Below are positions 1 to 5,823 of a stretch of 10,748 nt of DNA, in pieces (within the stretch, counting starts at the first letter, position 1; each line of letters starts with the position of its first letter). Under the pieces are notes generated by a model that worked only from the letters and a program-made list of their open reading frames with translations, ran no database searches and had not been told where the DNA came from. A program made the translations under genes and the position numbers. The DNA comes from an uncultured Oscillibacter sp. (GTDB lineage Bacteria; Bacillota; Clostridia; Oscillospirales; Oscillospiraceae), in NCBI RefSeq assembly GCF_910587525.1, contig NZ_CAJULS010000083.1, forward strand, positions 1 through 10,748, in the 5' to 3' direction.

Positions 1-89
1 CCGGCTTCCTGGTCCAGCTTCTCGATGTAGACCACGTCGCCCTCGGCCACCTTGTACTGCTTGCCGCCGGTTACGATGATTGCGTTCAT
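1..89 (-). CDS. rplU: Ribosomal protein L21, N-terminal part (cut by window start)
   Basis: The minus strand from the ATG at 87-89 encodes the first 29 residues of bacterial ribosomal protein L21 of the 50S subunit. The visible residues MNAIIVTGGKQYKV, followed by an acidic EGD-VVYIEKL stretch, match the conserved L21 N-terminus (family pattern M-AII-TGGKQYKV--GD-I-VEKL). A ribosome site GAAGGAG at 101-107 lies 11 nt upstream of the ATG. The rest of the gene is beyond the left edge. In most Firmicutes rplU is followed by rpmA (L27), which would also lie outside. The gene has its own promoter (174-202) and a leader of about 78 nt. Identification is by recognition of the conserved N-terminus only, but that motif is distinctive. 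Confidence 0.93.
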   Translation of the reverse strand, partial: MNAIIVTGGKQYKVAEGDVVYIEKLDQEA

Positions 90-167
90 GCTTGTTTCAA
101 CTCCTTCATTACGGGCTCGCTGTCGGGGGTGGTCCGGAGGGACGCTTTCAGACCCATTCAAAGCGGC
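90..167 (-). promoter_or_regulatory. rplU 5' leader with a possible regulatory hairpin
   Basis: The predicted rplU leader contains a stem CGCTTT/AAAGCG (143-148 with 160-165, 11-nt loop) and a short GTCC/GGAC hairpin next to it. L21 mRNA leaders in Firmicutes are known to carry a structured autoregulatory element. I can see local pairing but cannot show that it matches that family's covariance pattern. The ribosome site GAAGGAG (101-107) is at the end of the leader. Confidence 0.35.
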
Positions 168-173
168 TTATCA

Positions 174-202
174 AGTATATCAGCGGAATCTCAAAAAGTC
201 AA
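174..202 (-). promoter_or_regulatory. Sigma-A type promoter of rplU
   Basis: On the minus strand, TTGACT (197-202) and TATACT (174-179) are separated by exactly 17 bp, which is close to the housekeeping sigma consensus. Transcription would start near position 167, giving a 5' leader of about 78 nt before the rplU ATG. It lies in the gap after the PepSY gene stop, so rplU is probably not dependent on read-through from the luxS cluster. Confidence 0.8.
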
Positions 203-207
203 CGCTT

Positions 208-229
208 TTTTGGCAGAATCCTGCCAAAA
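208..229. repeat. 9-bp perfect inverted repeat between the PepSY gene and the rplU promoter
   Basis: TTTTGGCAG (208-216) and CTGCCAAAA (221-229) form a perfect 9-bp hairpin with a 4-nt loop. It starts 9 nt past the stop of the PepSY gene and ends 5 bp before the rplU -35 box. As a terminator for the PepSY gene it is poor, because the minus-strand stem is followed by A rather than U residues. It could instead be a weak terminator, an RNA 3'-end structure or a protein-binding palindrome. Confidence 0.55.
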
Positions 230-238
230 TTCGGCTCC

Positions 239-1432
239 TCAATCGTCCAGTTCCTGTTCGAACTCCAGAATCTCACCGGTGACGGCATCGATTTTATACT
301 CGTGCTCATATCCGCCGGATTTGAAGTTAATCTCGTAAGCGCAGCACCCCGTTCCGTGATGAGACCCGTAGCCGCTGTGGCGGCTGTCGTGATGGTCCAG
401 CTCCACGGCGCAACGGGTGACGCTATCCGCCGTGAGGCCAGCGTGACCATAGGCAATTTCCTTGGCACGGGCCTCGCTGATGTAGGAGACAGCGTCCCCT
501 GTGAGGATCCCCTGGGCGCTCTGCGCCGCGGCGTAGCCGTCGAGGGCCTCCTTTTCAAACTTCACAACGCTGCCGTCGGCGGCGCTGACCTCATAATCGT
601 ACTCGTATCCGCCGGAGAAAAACTCCAGCTCATAGACAGAGATGCCGTCGTCAAAATCCAGCTTCCATTTATAATTGGAGGTGCTGTCCGCCGCCACGCC
701 GGCGTGGGCCAGAGCGATCTCCTTGGCACGGGCCTCGCCGATATCATTTCCGGATGCACCGCTCTGTCCCCCCTGGGGCGCGGAGCTTCCGCCGGAGGCC
801 GGAGCAGAACTTCCGGAGGCGCCGGCGGGCGTCTGGCCCGGGGAACTCCTGGGGTCCGGCTCCTTTTCAAACTTCACCACGCTGCCGTCGGCGGCGCTGA
901 TCTCATAGTCGTACTCGTACCCGCCCGAGAAAAATTTCAGCTCGTAGACCAGAGCGCCGGCTTCATAATCCAGCTTTGCCGGTTCTCCGGCGGCCGAGTC
1001 CCCCGTGACGCCCGCGTGGTCAAAGGCGATCTCCCATGCGCGCTCCTCCCCGATTTGTCCATCCTCCGGGGCAGAGGCTTCCGGGAGCGGGGCCGCCGGA
1101 GCGGTATTGTCCGCCTCCCTGCTGAACTTCACAATGCTCCCGGTAGCGGCGCTGATTTCGTAGTCGTAGCTGACGCCGTCCGCCCTGAACTTCACCTCGT
1201 AGACCAGAGCTCCGCCGCTCTCCTCCCGGGAGATCTCGTAGCTGGAGAGGTCGTTTTCCGCCACCTCCGCGTGGTTCAGCGCCGCGGACTTCGCCGTCTC
1301 CTCTCCAATGTCCCCGCCGGGACCCGCTGACCGGCCCAGCCAATAGGCGCCGGCAATCACCGTCAGCGCCAGCACGCCGCAGGCGGCGATGATTCCATAA
1401 CGCTTCATATTCCTCCTATTCTCCTCTGCCAT
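239..1432 (-). CDS. Membrane-anchored protein with four PepSY domains
   Basis: This 397-residue protein has a short basic N-terminus, one hydrophobic segment (about residues 12-33) and then an extracytoplasmic part. That part contains four PepSY-like repeats at about 42-105, 126-191, 230-295 and 317-392. Each opens with IGE/ISE-A-EIA--HAGV and closes with YEYDYEISAADGSVVKFEKE or a variant. The linkers are Ala/Pro/Ser/Gly-rich; the longest is 192-229. Repeats 2 and 3 are close copies in DNA as well. Repeat 4 carries a His/Cys-rich insertion (residues 347-364: five His, two adjacent Cys). PepSY domains are found in secreted or membrane proteins and have been linked to peptidase inhibition, but the function here is unknown. 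Start: GTG-free ATG at 1432 with GGAGG 7 nt upstream. An alternative ATG at 1408 (MKRYG) has AGGAGG only 3 nt away. It is the last gene of the luxS cluster, 24 nt after luxS. Confidence 0.88.
   Translation of the reverse strand: MAEENRRNMKRYGIIAACGVLALTVIAGAYWLGRSAGPGGDIGEETAKSAALNHAEVAENDLSSYEISREESGGALVYEVKFRADGVSYDYEISAATGSIVKFSREADNTAPAAPLPEASAPEDGQIGEERAWEIAFDHAGVTGDSAAGEPAKLDYEAGALVYELKFFSGGYEYDYEISAADGSVVKFEKEPDPRSSPGQTPAGASGSSAPASGGSSAPQGGQSGASGNDIGEARAKEIALAHAGVAADSTSNYKWKLDFDDGISVYELEFFSGGYEYDYEVSAADGSVVKFEKEALDGYAAAQSAQGILTGDAVSYISEARAKEIAYGHAGLTADSVTRCAVELDHHDSRHSGYGSHHGTGCCAYEINFKSGGYEHEYKIDAVTGEILEFEQELDD
549..946. repeat. Intragenic direct repeat inside the PepSY gene
   Basis: About 88 bp starting at 549 recurs at 861, offset by 312 bp (104 codons, so in frame). 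I count about 8 mismatches by eye. The two copies encode the C-terminal halves of PepSY repeats 3 and 2 (FFSGGYEYDYE-SAADGSVVK). Shorter similarity extends to the domain starts (CCTTGGCACGGGCCTCG near 460-475 and 721-736). This points to fairly recent internal duplication of a PepSY unit. Confidence 0.8.
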
Positions 1433-1456
1433 GACATTGCCTCCGTCCGTATTTCC

Positions 1457-1918
1457 TCAATCGTAGGACAGCCGCTCCGCGGTCCAGTCCGCGATCAGGT
1501 TTGCATAAAACCTGCAGACGGCCCGCCCGGTTTCCACGTTCAGGTTGATGTAATTGCCGCACTCCTTGGCGCTCTTTCCGGGCATCTCCCCCCGGAACTC
1601 CCCGGCGGCGGCAAAGATCTCTTTCAGCAGCTCCACTGCGCCCTCCAGGGAGAGGCGGCTGCCGTCGAAGAGGAAGTAAAATCCGGTCTGGCACCCCATG
1701 GGGCCAAAGTAGACCACGGCGTCCTTCTCCCTGGAGTTCCGCAGAAGCGTGGCGATCAGGTGCTCCGCCGAGTGCATCTCGGCGTTGGTCAGAAGGTCTC
1801 CGGTATTGGGCCTCTTGAACCGGAGGTCAAAGGTCACCACGTCCCCGTCCCGGCGGGAGAGGTAGAGCCCCGGCTGGAGCTTATTGTGGTCCACGGTAAA
1901 GCTGGCAATGCGTTCCAT
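1457..1918 (-). CDS. luxS: S-ribosylhomocysteine lyase LuxS
   Basis: LuxS cleaves S-ribosylhomocysteine into homocysteine and DPD, the precursor of autoinducer-2, in the cytoplasm. The key family residues are present (numbering from ATG 1918, 153 aa). The metal-binding HSAEH motif is at about 49-53, the catalytic Cys is in GPMGCQTGFY at about 76, and the third metal ligand Cys is in KECGN at about 120. The length fits the family (about 150-160 aa). Start choice: a GTG at 1924 overlaps the mtnN stop as GTGA and has AGGAGG 4 nt upstream. The ATG at 1918 has the same site 10 nt upstream. I prefer ATG 1918 because MERIASFTVDHN then aligns residue for residue with the start of known LuxS proteins. 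It directly follows mtnN, which makes its substrate, so translational coupling is likely. Confidence 0.96.
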   Translation of the reverse strand: MERIASFTVDHNKLQPGLYLSRRDGDVVTFDLRFKRPNTGDLLTNAEMHSAEHLIATLLRNSREKDAVVYFGPMGCQTGFYFLFDGSRLSLEGAVELLKEIFAAAGEFRGEMPGKSAKECGNYINLNVETGRAVCRFYANLIADWTAERLSYD

Positions 1919-1920
1919 AA

Positions 1921-2607
1921 TCACGCTTCCTCCTGCTGTAATAATTTGGCAAATGGCAGCACAATCCTGCCCAGGTTCTCCAGCGCCTGGCCATAGTCGA
2001 AATACTCCTCCATCTGACTGTCATAGAACAGATGGTCAGACACAGATTTCAGGGACACGAACCGCGCGCCGTTCCGCAGGCACACCTGGGCAATGGCGCA
2101 CCCCTCCATCTCCACCAGGTCCGGATGAAAGGTGTCCCGAATCCAGGCGGAGCGTTCCCCCTTGACGGCAAACCAGTCCCCAGTGGCCACCCTGCCCAAA
2201 ACCGCCTCACACCCCATAGTCCGCAGCAGCGCCGCGCACCGCTCCGGCTCCCAGGTGGGAAATTCCGTCCGGTTTACAGTGGAGACCATGCCCAGCGGGT
2301 CTCCCGCGCCGGAGGTGTCCACGTCGTGCTGGACAAATTCCGAGGCCACCGCCAGCGTGCCGGTGGGCAGGTCCGTGGCGCAGCCGGCGATGCCGGCGTT
2401 CAGAATCAGGTCCACGCCGTATTTCAGGCACAAAATCTCCGCCGCCATGGCGGCGTTCACCTTGCTGACGCCGCCCACGCAGGCGGTCAGCCCCTCTCCC
2501 AGGTCGTAAAAGGGAACGCCGGAGACGGTTTCAAAGGGCTCCAGCGCCTCCGTCCCTGGCAGGGCGCGGAACTCCACAGGCATGGCGAATTGCAGCGCAA
2601 CTTTCAT
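1921..2607 (-). CDS. mtnN: 5'-methylthioadenosine/S-adenosylhomocysteine nucleosidase
   Basis: This 228-residue cytoplasmic enzyme removes adenine from S-adenosylhomocysteine and 5'-methylthioadenosine. With SAH it yields S-ribosylhomocysteine, the LuxS substrate. Family landmarks are visible: MPVEF with Glu12 (the position of a catalytic acidic residue in the family), the Gly-rich NAGIAG at 70-75, QHDVD at 93-97, the TGDWF loop at 142-146, VEMEGCAIAQV with ribose-binding Glu168, and SVSDH with catalytic Asp191. Length matches the family (about 230 aa). The ATG at 2607 has AGGAGG 8 nt upstream. That ribosome site overlaps the stop codon of the zinc-ribbon gene before it, and its own stop overlaps the luxS start region. 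Some residues deviate from the best-known relatives (SVSDH rather than ISD-A), but the catalytic set looks complete. Confidence 0.94.
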   Translation of the reverse strand: MKVALQFAMPVEFRALPGTEALEPFETVSGVPFYDLGEGLTACVGGVSKVNAAMAAEILCLKYGVDLILNAGIAGCATDLPTGTLAVASEFVQHDVDTSGAGDPLGMVSTVNRTEFPTWEPERCAALLRTMGCEAVLGRVATGDWFAVKGERSAWIRDTFHPDLVEMEGCAIAQVCLRNGARFVSLKSVSDHLFYDSQMEEYFDYGQALENLGRIVLPFAKLLQQEEA

Positions 2608-2619
2608 GGGTCATCCCTC

Positions 2620-3000
2620 CTATTCTAAATCCGGCAGCCGTTTGCCGCACTTACCGCAGTACAGGAAATCCCCGCTGAATTTCGCACCGCAGTAGGGGCA
2701 GAAGCGGTACGCGCCCTCCGGCGGCGGCTCCTCCCGAGCCCGGCGGTCCAGGGGGTCCGGCTCTTCGCCGTCCTCAGTGATGTCATATTCGGAAAACCGG
2801 TTTTCCCCCGTGGCGTTTTTGAGGTTATAGGCGGCCTGGACAATCCCCACAATGATAAAGAGTACGCCGAAGGCCAGGAAGAACGGCGGCGCCCCCATGG
2901 ATGCCGCGGCGCCGGTCCAGATCACGCCGAAGATCACGCCGATCACAGACCCAAACGCCCCCATGGCCGACGGGCCCCGTCCGGGCTTGACACTTTTCAC
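2620..3000 (-). CDS. Small membrane protein with C-terminal zinc ribbon
   Basis: This 126-residue protein has a basic N-terminus, two hydrophobic stretches (about 13-35 and 39-59), an acidic and proline-rich middle (about 65-95), and a C-terminal zinc ribbon CPYCGAKF...YCGKCGKRLP (about 100-123). The four cysteines form two CxxC knuckles. Two-helix proteins with such ribbons are common in Clostridia and mostly uncharacterised; I do not assign a function. The start is a GTG at 3000 with GGAGGG 7 nt upstream; the next ATG (residue 13) lies inside the first hydrophobic segment. It is the first gene of a probable operon with mtnN (12 nt downstream) and luxS, directly behind a good promoter. This linkage suggests co-expression with SAH recycling, but not a shared role. 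Confidence 0.85.
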   Translation of the reverse strand: MKSVKPGRGPSAMGAFGSVIGVIFGVIWTGAAASMGAPPFFLAFGVLFIIVGIVQAAYNLKNATGENRFSEYDITEDGEEPDPLDRRAREEPPPEGAYRFCPYCGAKFSGDFLYCGKCGKRLPDLE

Positions 3001-3069
3001 CAGAGATCCCTCCCTTTCCGCGCATCTGTTTTTCCCGCCGCCGGGGCGGCCGGGTGTTCTCTAAGTGCT

Positions 3070-3098
3070 ATTTTAGCATCGGAGGAGCGGGAGGTCAA
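3070..3098 (-). promoter_or_regulatory. Promoter of the zinc ribbon-mtnN-luxS-PepSY cluster
   Basis: On the minus strand TTGACC (3093-3098) and TAAAAT (3070-3075) are separated by exactly 17 bp. Transcription would start near 3063, giving a leader of about 62 nt. That leader holds a small GC hairpin (3037-3050, GCCGC/GCGGC arms). No other comparably good promoter was seen between the four genes, which fits a single transcript. Confidence 0.72.
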
Positions 3099-3142
3099 AT
3101 CCTTTTTCACCGAAGCCCTGCCTCTGAACCGGCAAATTTTTC

Positions 3143-3171
3143 TCGACTTCCCCAGCGGGAAATGATATATT
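3143..3171 (+). promoter_or_regulatory. Probable promoter of the capA-like gene
   Basis: TCGACT (3143-3148) and TATATT (3166-3171) are separated by 17 bp. The -35 is weak (4/6) but the -10 is good (5/6). It lies about 40 bp upstream of the ATG and is back-to-back with the minus-strand promoter at 3070-3098, so the two transcripts diverge from a 45-bp gap. Confidence 0.55.
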
Positions 3172-3211
3172 GGATTAATATAACGCAATTCCGCAAAGAG
3201 GGGGGCCGGAC

Positions 3212-4327
3212 ATGAAGTTGAAATATCTGTTGGGTCTGCTGGCCGCCCTGTGGGTGACGGTCCTCCCCGCCCTGGCCCCCGCCCTTCCGGCGGCGCCGGA
3301 ACCCCCGCAGGTCAAGGCGGCAGTCCTTCGCCATCCCTTTCCCCAGATCCCCCCGGAAGAGCTCCCGCCGGAGGAGCCGGAAATACCGGAGGAACTGTCC
3401 CCGCCGGAGGAGGACGGCTCCTTCACCATCGTGCTGTCCTTCACAGGAGATATGCTGCTGGCCTCCGGCCACGGCCAGCGGGCGGCGGGAAACTTTCTGG
3501 ACTTCGCCGCAAAACAGGAGCCGTCCTACTTCCTGCAAAACGTGAAGCCCATTTTTGACGAGGACGACTTCACCGTGGTAAACCTGGAGAACGTGCTCAC
3601 CGACCGGACCCTGACTCCCCGGGAGAAGACCACAGACCCTGCCTTCTGGTTCCGCAGCGGCACCAAAAACACCGCCATCCTCACCTCCTCCGGGGTGGAG
3701 GCCGTTTCTCTGGCCAACAACCACACCGGCGACTACGGCGCCGCCGGATACAAGGATACCGTCAAGGCTGTCACGGAGGCAGGGCTTCAGTACGGCGACA
3801 ACACCCACCCCCTCTATCTGGAGAAAAACGGCTTTCGCATCGCCGTGATCTGCAACGGGCTGTGGAACGAGGGGCAAGCCGCCTCCATCGTCAAGCGGCT
3901 CCAGGCGGCAGAGGCGGAGTCCGATTTTCAAATCGTCTTTTACCACGGGGGTGCGGAGGGCGTCCACGCGCCGGAGGCTTGGAAAGTCCGGGCCTCCCGC
4001 CGCCTGGTGGACGCCGGGGCGGACCTGGTGCTGGGCAACCACCCCCATGTGCTCCAGCCCCGGGAGATCTACAAGGACAGGGAGATCGTCTACTCCCTGG
4101 GAAACTTCTGCTACGGCGGCAGCCGTTATCCCCAAAACCGCACCGCCATCTACCGCCTGACCCTGACAGTGCAGGACAGTGCGCTGGTGAGCAGCTCCGC
4201 AGAGCTGATCCCCTGCTATGTCCACACCGGCAAAGTGAACAACTACTGCCCCGCTCCCATCACCGACGGGGAACAGCGCCAGCGGGTGCTGGATTTCATG
4301 GATGGAAAGGTGGAATCTCCCCTTTGA
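3212..4327 (+). CDS. Secreted CapA-family (poly-gamma-glutamate capsule type) metallophosphatase-like protein
   Basis: This 371-residue protein starts with a signal peptide or anchor (residues 1-28, hydrophobic LLGLLAALWVTVLPALA, no lipobox Cys). A Pro/Glu-rich stalk follows (about 42-67), then a CapA/PGA_cap domain. The domain motifs appear in order: FTGDMLLA (77-84), NLEN (124-127), SLANNHTGDYG (166-176), YHGGAEG (244-250), GNHPHVLQ (275-282) and YSLGNF (294-299). These are the Asp/Asn/His metal-site motifs of the calcineurin-like fold. CapA proteins take part in poly-gamma-glutamate capsule export or anchoring. Isolated copies such as this, with no capB or capC neighbours, have no settled role and could be extracellular phosphatases or phosphodiesterases. 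The ATG follows a G-rich ribosome site (AGAGGGGGG). The gene is closed by the hairpin at 4334-4364. Confidence 0.88.
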   Translation: MKLKYLLGLLAALWVTVLPALAPALPAAPEPPQVKAAVLRHPFPQIPPEELPPEEPEIPEELSPPEEDGSFTIVLSFTGDMLLASGHGQRAAGNFLDFAAKQEPSYFLQNVKPIFDEDDFTVVNLENVLTDRTLTPREKTTDPAFWFRSGTKNTAILTSSGVEAVSLANNHTGDYGAAGYKDTVKAVTEAGLQYGDNTHPLYLEKNGFRIAVICNGLWNEGQAASIVKRLQAAEAESDFQIVFYHGGAEGVHAPEAWKVRASRRLVDAGADLVLGNHPHVLQPREIYKDREIVYSLGNFCYGGSRYPQNRTAIYRLTLTVQDSALVSSSAELIPCYVHTGKVNNYCPAPITDGEQRQRVLDFMDGKVESPL

Positions 4328-4333
4328 GAACCG

Positions 4334-4370
4334 CCGCCGGCCGGCTGAGACGGCCGGCCGGCGGTATTTC
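4334..4370 (+). terminator. Rho-independent terminator after the capA-like gene
   Basis: A perfect 12-bp GC stem CCGCCGGCCGGC (4334-4345) pairs with 4353-4364 around a 7-nt loop, 6 nt after the stop codon. The run after it (TATTTC, then TAATAAATTTT) is only moderately U-rich, but the stem is very stable. Confidence 0.8.
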
Positions 4371-4412
4371 TAATAAATTTTGAGTTTCCCTAAATTTTTT
4401 TCAGTTTTTGTC

Positions 4413-4440
4413 TTGCTTTTTTCTTTTTCTGTGCTATCAT
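4413..4440 (+). promoter_or_regulatory. Extended -10 promoter of the diaminopropionate ammonia-lyase gene
   Basis: TTGCTT (4413-4418), a 16-bp spacer and TATCAT (4435-4440), with a TGC directly before the -10 (TGn extension). It sits in an AT-rich stretch (4365-4490) that contrasts with the GC-rich genes. Transcription would start near 4447, leaving a leader of about 55 nt before the start codon at 4502. Confidence 0.62.
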
Positions 4441-4501
4441 GTCCCTGGAAGCTAAAAATTTTTCAGGATCCAAAAATAAATTTTATCGGAGGCGACCGGC
4501 T

Positions 4502-5716
4502 ATGAAAGAGGCCATCAAGTGGACCGTCAACCATATGCCCAAAAGCGATGACCGGCAGCTGGATGTCATGTCCCTGCCCAATGTGGCGAAGGCCCGTTTT
4601 TTCCACAGCAGTTTCCCCCAGTACTCCATCACCCCCCTGGACCAGCTCAGCGGCATGGCCGCATACCTTGGCCTGGGCGGCCTGTTTGTAAAAAATGAGG
4701 CCCACCGCTTCGGACTCAACGCCTTCAAGGTGCTGGGCGGCTCCTTTGCCATGGCCCGGTACATTGCCCAGGAGATGGGCCGGGACGTGTCCGAGATGAC
4801 CTACGACTACCTGACAAGCGAGGCCTTCCGCCGGGAGTTTGGCCAGGCCACCTTTTTTACCGCCACCGACGGCAACCACGGCCGGGGCGTGGCCTGGGCG
4901 GCCCATAAGCTGGGCCAGAAGGCAGTGGTCCACATGCCCAAGGGCAGCAGCAAGCCCCGGTTCGACAACATCGCCAAAGAGGGCGCCCAGGTGACCATCG
5001 AGGAGCTGAACTACGACGACTGCGTCCGTCTGGCCGCCGCCGAGGCGGAGCGGACCGAGCACGGCGTCATCGTCCAGGACACCGCCTGGGACGGCTACGA
5101 GGAGATCCCCTCCTGGATCATGCAGGGCTACGGCACCATGGCAAGCGAGGCCGCCGACCAGCTGCGGCAGGTGGGCGTAAACCGCCCCACCCATGTGTTC
5201 ATCCAGGCCGGCGTGGGGAGCCTGGCCGGGGCCGTGGTGGGCTACTTCACCAACCTCTTCCCCAACGATCCCCCCAAGTTCATCGTCATGGAGGCCATGG
5301 CGGCGGACTGCCTCTACCAGGGCGCCCTGGCCGGGGACGGCAAGCCCCGGAAAGTAGACGGCGACCTGCGGACCATCATGGCGGGTCTGGCCTGCGGCGA
5401 GCCCAACACCATCTCCTGGGACATCCTGCGCAACCATGTCTCCTCCTTCGTCTCCTGTCCCGACTGGGTCAGCGCCCGGGGAATGCGGATGCTGGCGGTG
5501 CCCGTGAAGGGCGACCCCACCGTGATCTCCGGTGAGAGCGGCGCGGTGGGCATGGGGCTCATCGCCGAGCTGATGGAGAACGACTGGTACCGGGAGTTCC
5601 GGGAGTCCATCGGGCTGGACCGGTTCAGCCAGGTGCTGCTGTTCTCCACCGAGGGCAATACCGACCCCCTGAAATTCCGGAAGGTAATCTGGGACGGGGA
5701 ATACGCCACAGTATGA
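4502..5716 (+). CDS. dpaL: Diaminopropionate ammonia-lyase (PLP-dependent)
   Basis: This 404-residue cytoplasmic enzyme belongs to the fold-type II PLP family. DpaL converts 2,3-diaminopropionate to pyruvate and two ammonia molecules. Visible landmarks are FVKNEAHRFGLNAFKVLGG with the PLP lysine at 76, ATDGNHGRG (121-129) with the catalytic-type Asp123, QDTAWDGYEEIPSWIMQGYGTM (192-213) with Asp193, and the phosphate-binding GVGSLAG (237-243). The RFGLNAFK and DTAW-GY--IP-WIMQGY motifs distinguish DpaL from threonine dehydratases. Start: ATG 4502 has GGAGG 9 nt upstream. An in-frame ATG at 4439 lacks a ribosome site and overlaps the -10 box, so it is rejected. The gene stands alone between two hairpins. 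None of the purine/ureide genes that accompany E. coli ygeX are next to it, so its physiological substrate is open. Confidence 0.92.
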   Translation: MKEAIKWTVNHMPKSDDRQLDVMSLPNVAKARFFHSSFPQYSITPLDQLSGMAAYLGLGGLFVKNEAHRFGLNAFKVLGGSFAMARYIAQEMGRDVSEMTYDYLTSEAFRREFGQATFFTATDGNHGRGVAWAAHKLGQKAVVHMPKGSSKPRFDNIAKEGAQVTIEELNYDDCVRLAAAEAERTEHGVIVQDTAWDGYEEIPSWIMQGYGTMASEAADQLRQVGVNRPTHVFIQAGVGSLAGAVVGYFTNLFPNDPPKFIVMEAMAADCLYQGALAGDGKPRKVDGDLRTIMAGLACGEPNTISWDILRNHVSSFVSCPDWVSARGMRMLAVPVKGDPTVISGESGAVGMGLIAELMENDWYREFRESIGLDRFSQVLLFSTEGNTDPLKFRKVIWDGEYATV

Positions 5717-5740
5717 CGGCTCTTTTTCAATAAATAAAAC

Positions 5741-5781
5741 GGCCTCGCCGGGGAAACTTACCAGAGTACCCCGGCGGGGCC
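5741..5781. terminator. Hairpin terminator between dpaL and mtlD
   Basis: GGCCTCGCCGGGG (5741-5753) pairs with CCCCGGCGGGGCC (5769-5781) as a 13-bp stem with one U-G pair and a 15-nt loop, about 25 nt past the dpaL stop. In the plus direction the tail is TTCAATCAATTTC, which is only weakly U-rich. In the minus direction the tail is GTTTTATTTATT, a better U-run, although no minus-strand gene ends here. It probably ends dpaL transcription and insulates mtlD. Confidence 0.65.
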
Positions 5782-5783
5782 TT

Positions 5784-5809
5784 CAATCAATTTCAAGCAA
5801 AGTCAACCA
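5784..5809 (-). promoter_or_regulatory. Putative DeoR-type operator upstream of the mtlD promoter
   Basis: Three half-sites CAATCA (5784-5789), CAAGCA (5794-5799) and CAACCA (5804-5809) are spaced exactly 10 bp apart. Read on the minus strand, the 16-bp core is TGCTTGAAATTGATTG, which matches the site at 7202-7217 in 14 of 16 positions. It lies 15 bp upstream of the mtlD -35 box. Its similarity to the deoR promoter sites suggests control by the same regulator; this is inference from sequence likeness only. Confidence 0.55.
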
Positions 5810-5823
5810 ATTCGCTTTTCGCC

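Noticed and set aside
80..1330. Long plus-strand open frame of about 416 codons opposite the PepSY gene
   Set aside because: It is antisense to a clear four-domain protein, has no ribosome site, and its low-complexity translation mirrors the PepSY repeats.
3001..3063. SAH or SAM riboswitch in the leader of the mtnN-luxS cluster
   Set aside because: The predicted leader is only about 62 nt, with one small GC hairpin and none of the recognisable conserved riboswitch cores.
3107..4225. Minus-strand open frame opposite the capA-like gene
   Set aside because: Antisense shadow of a protein with complete CapA motifs; no promoter or ribosome site at its start.
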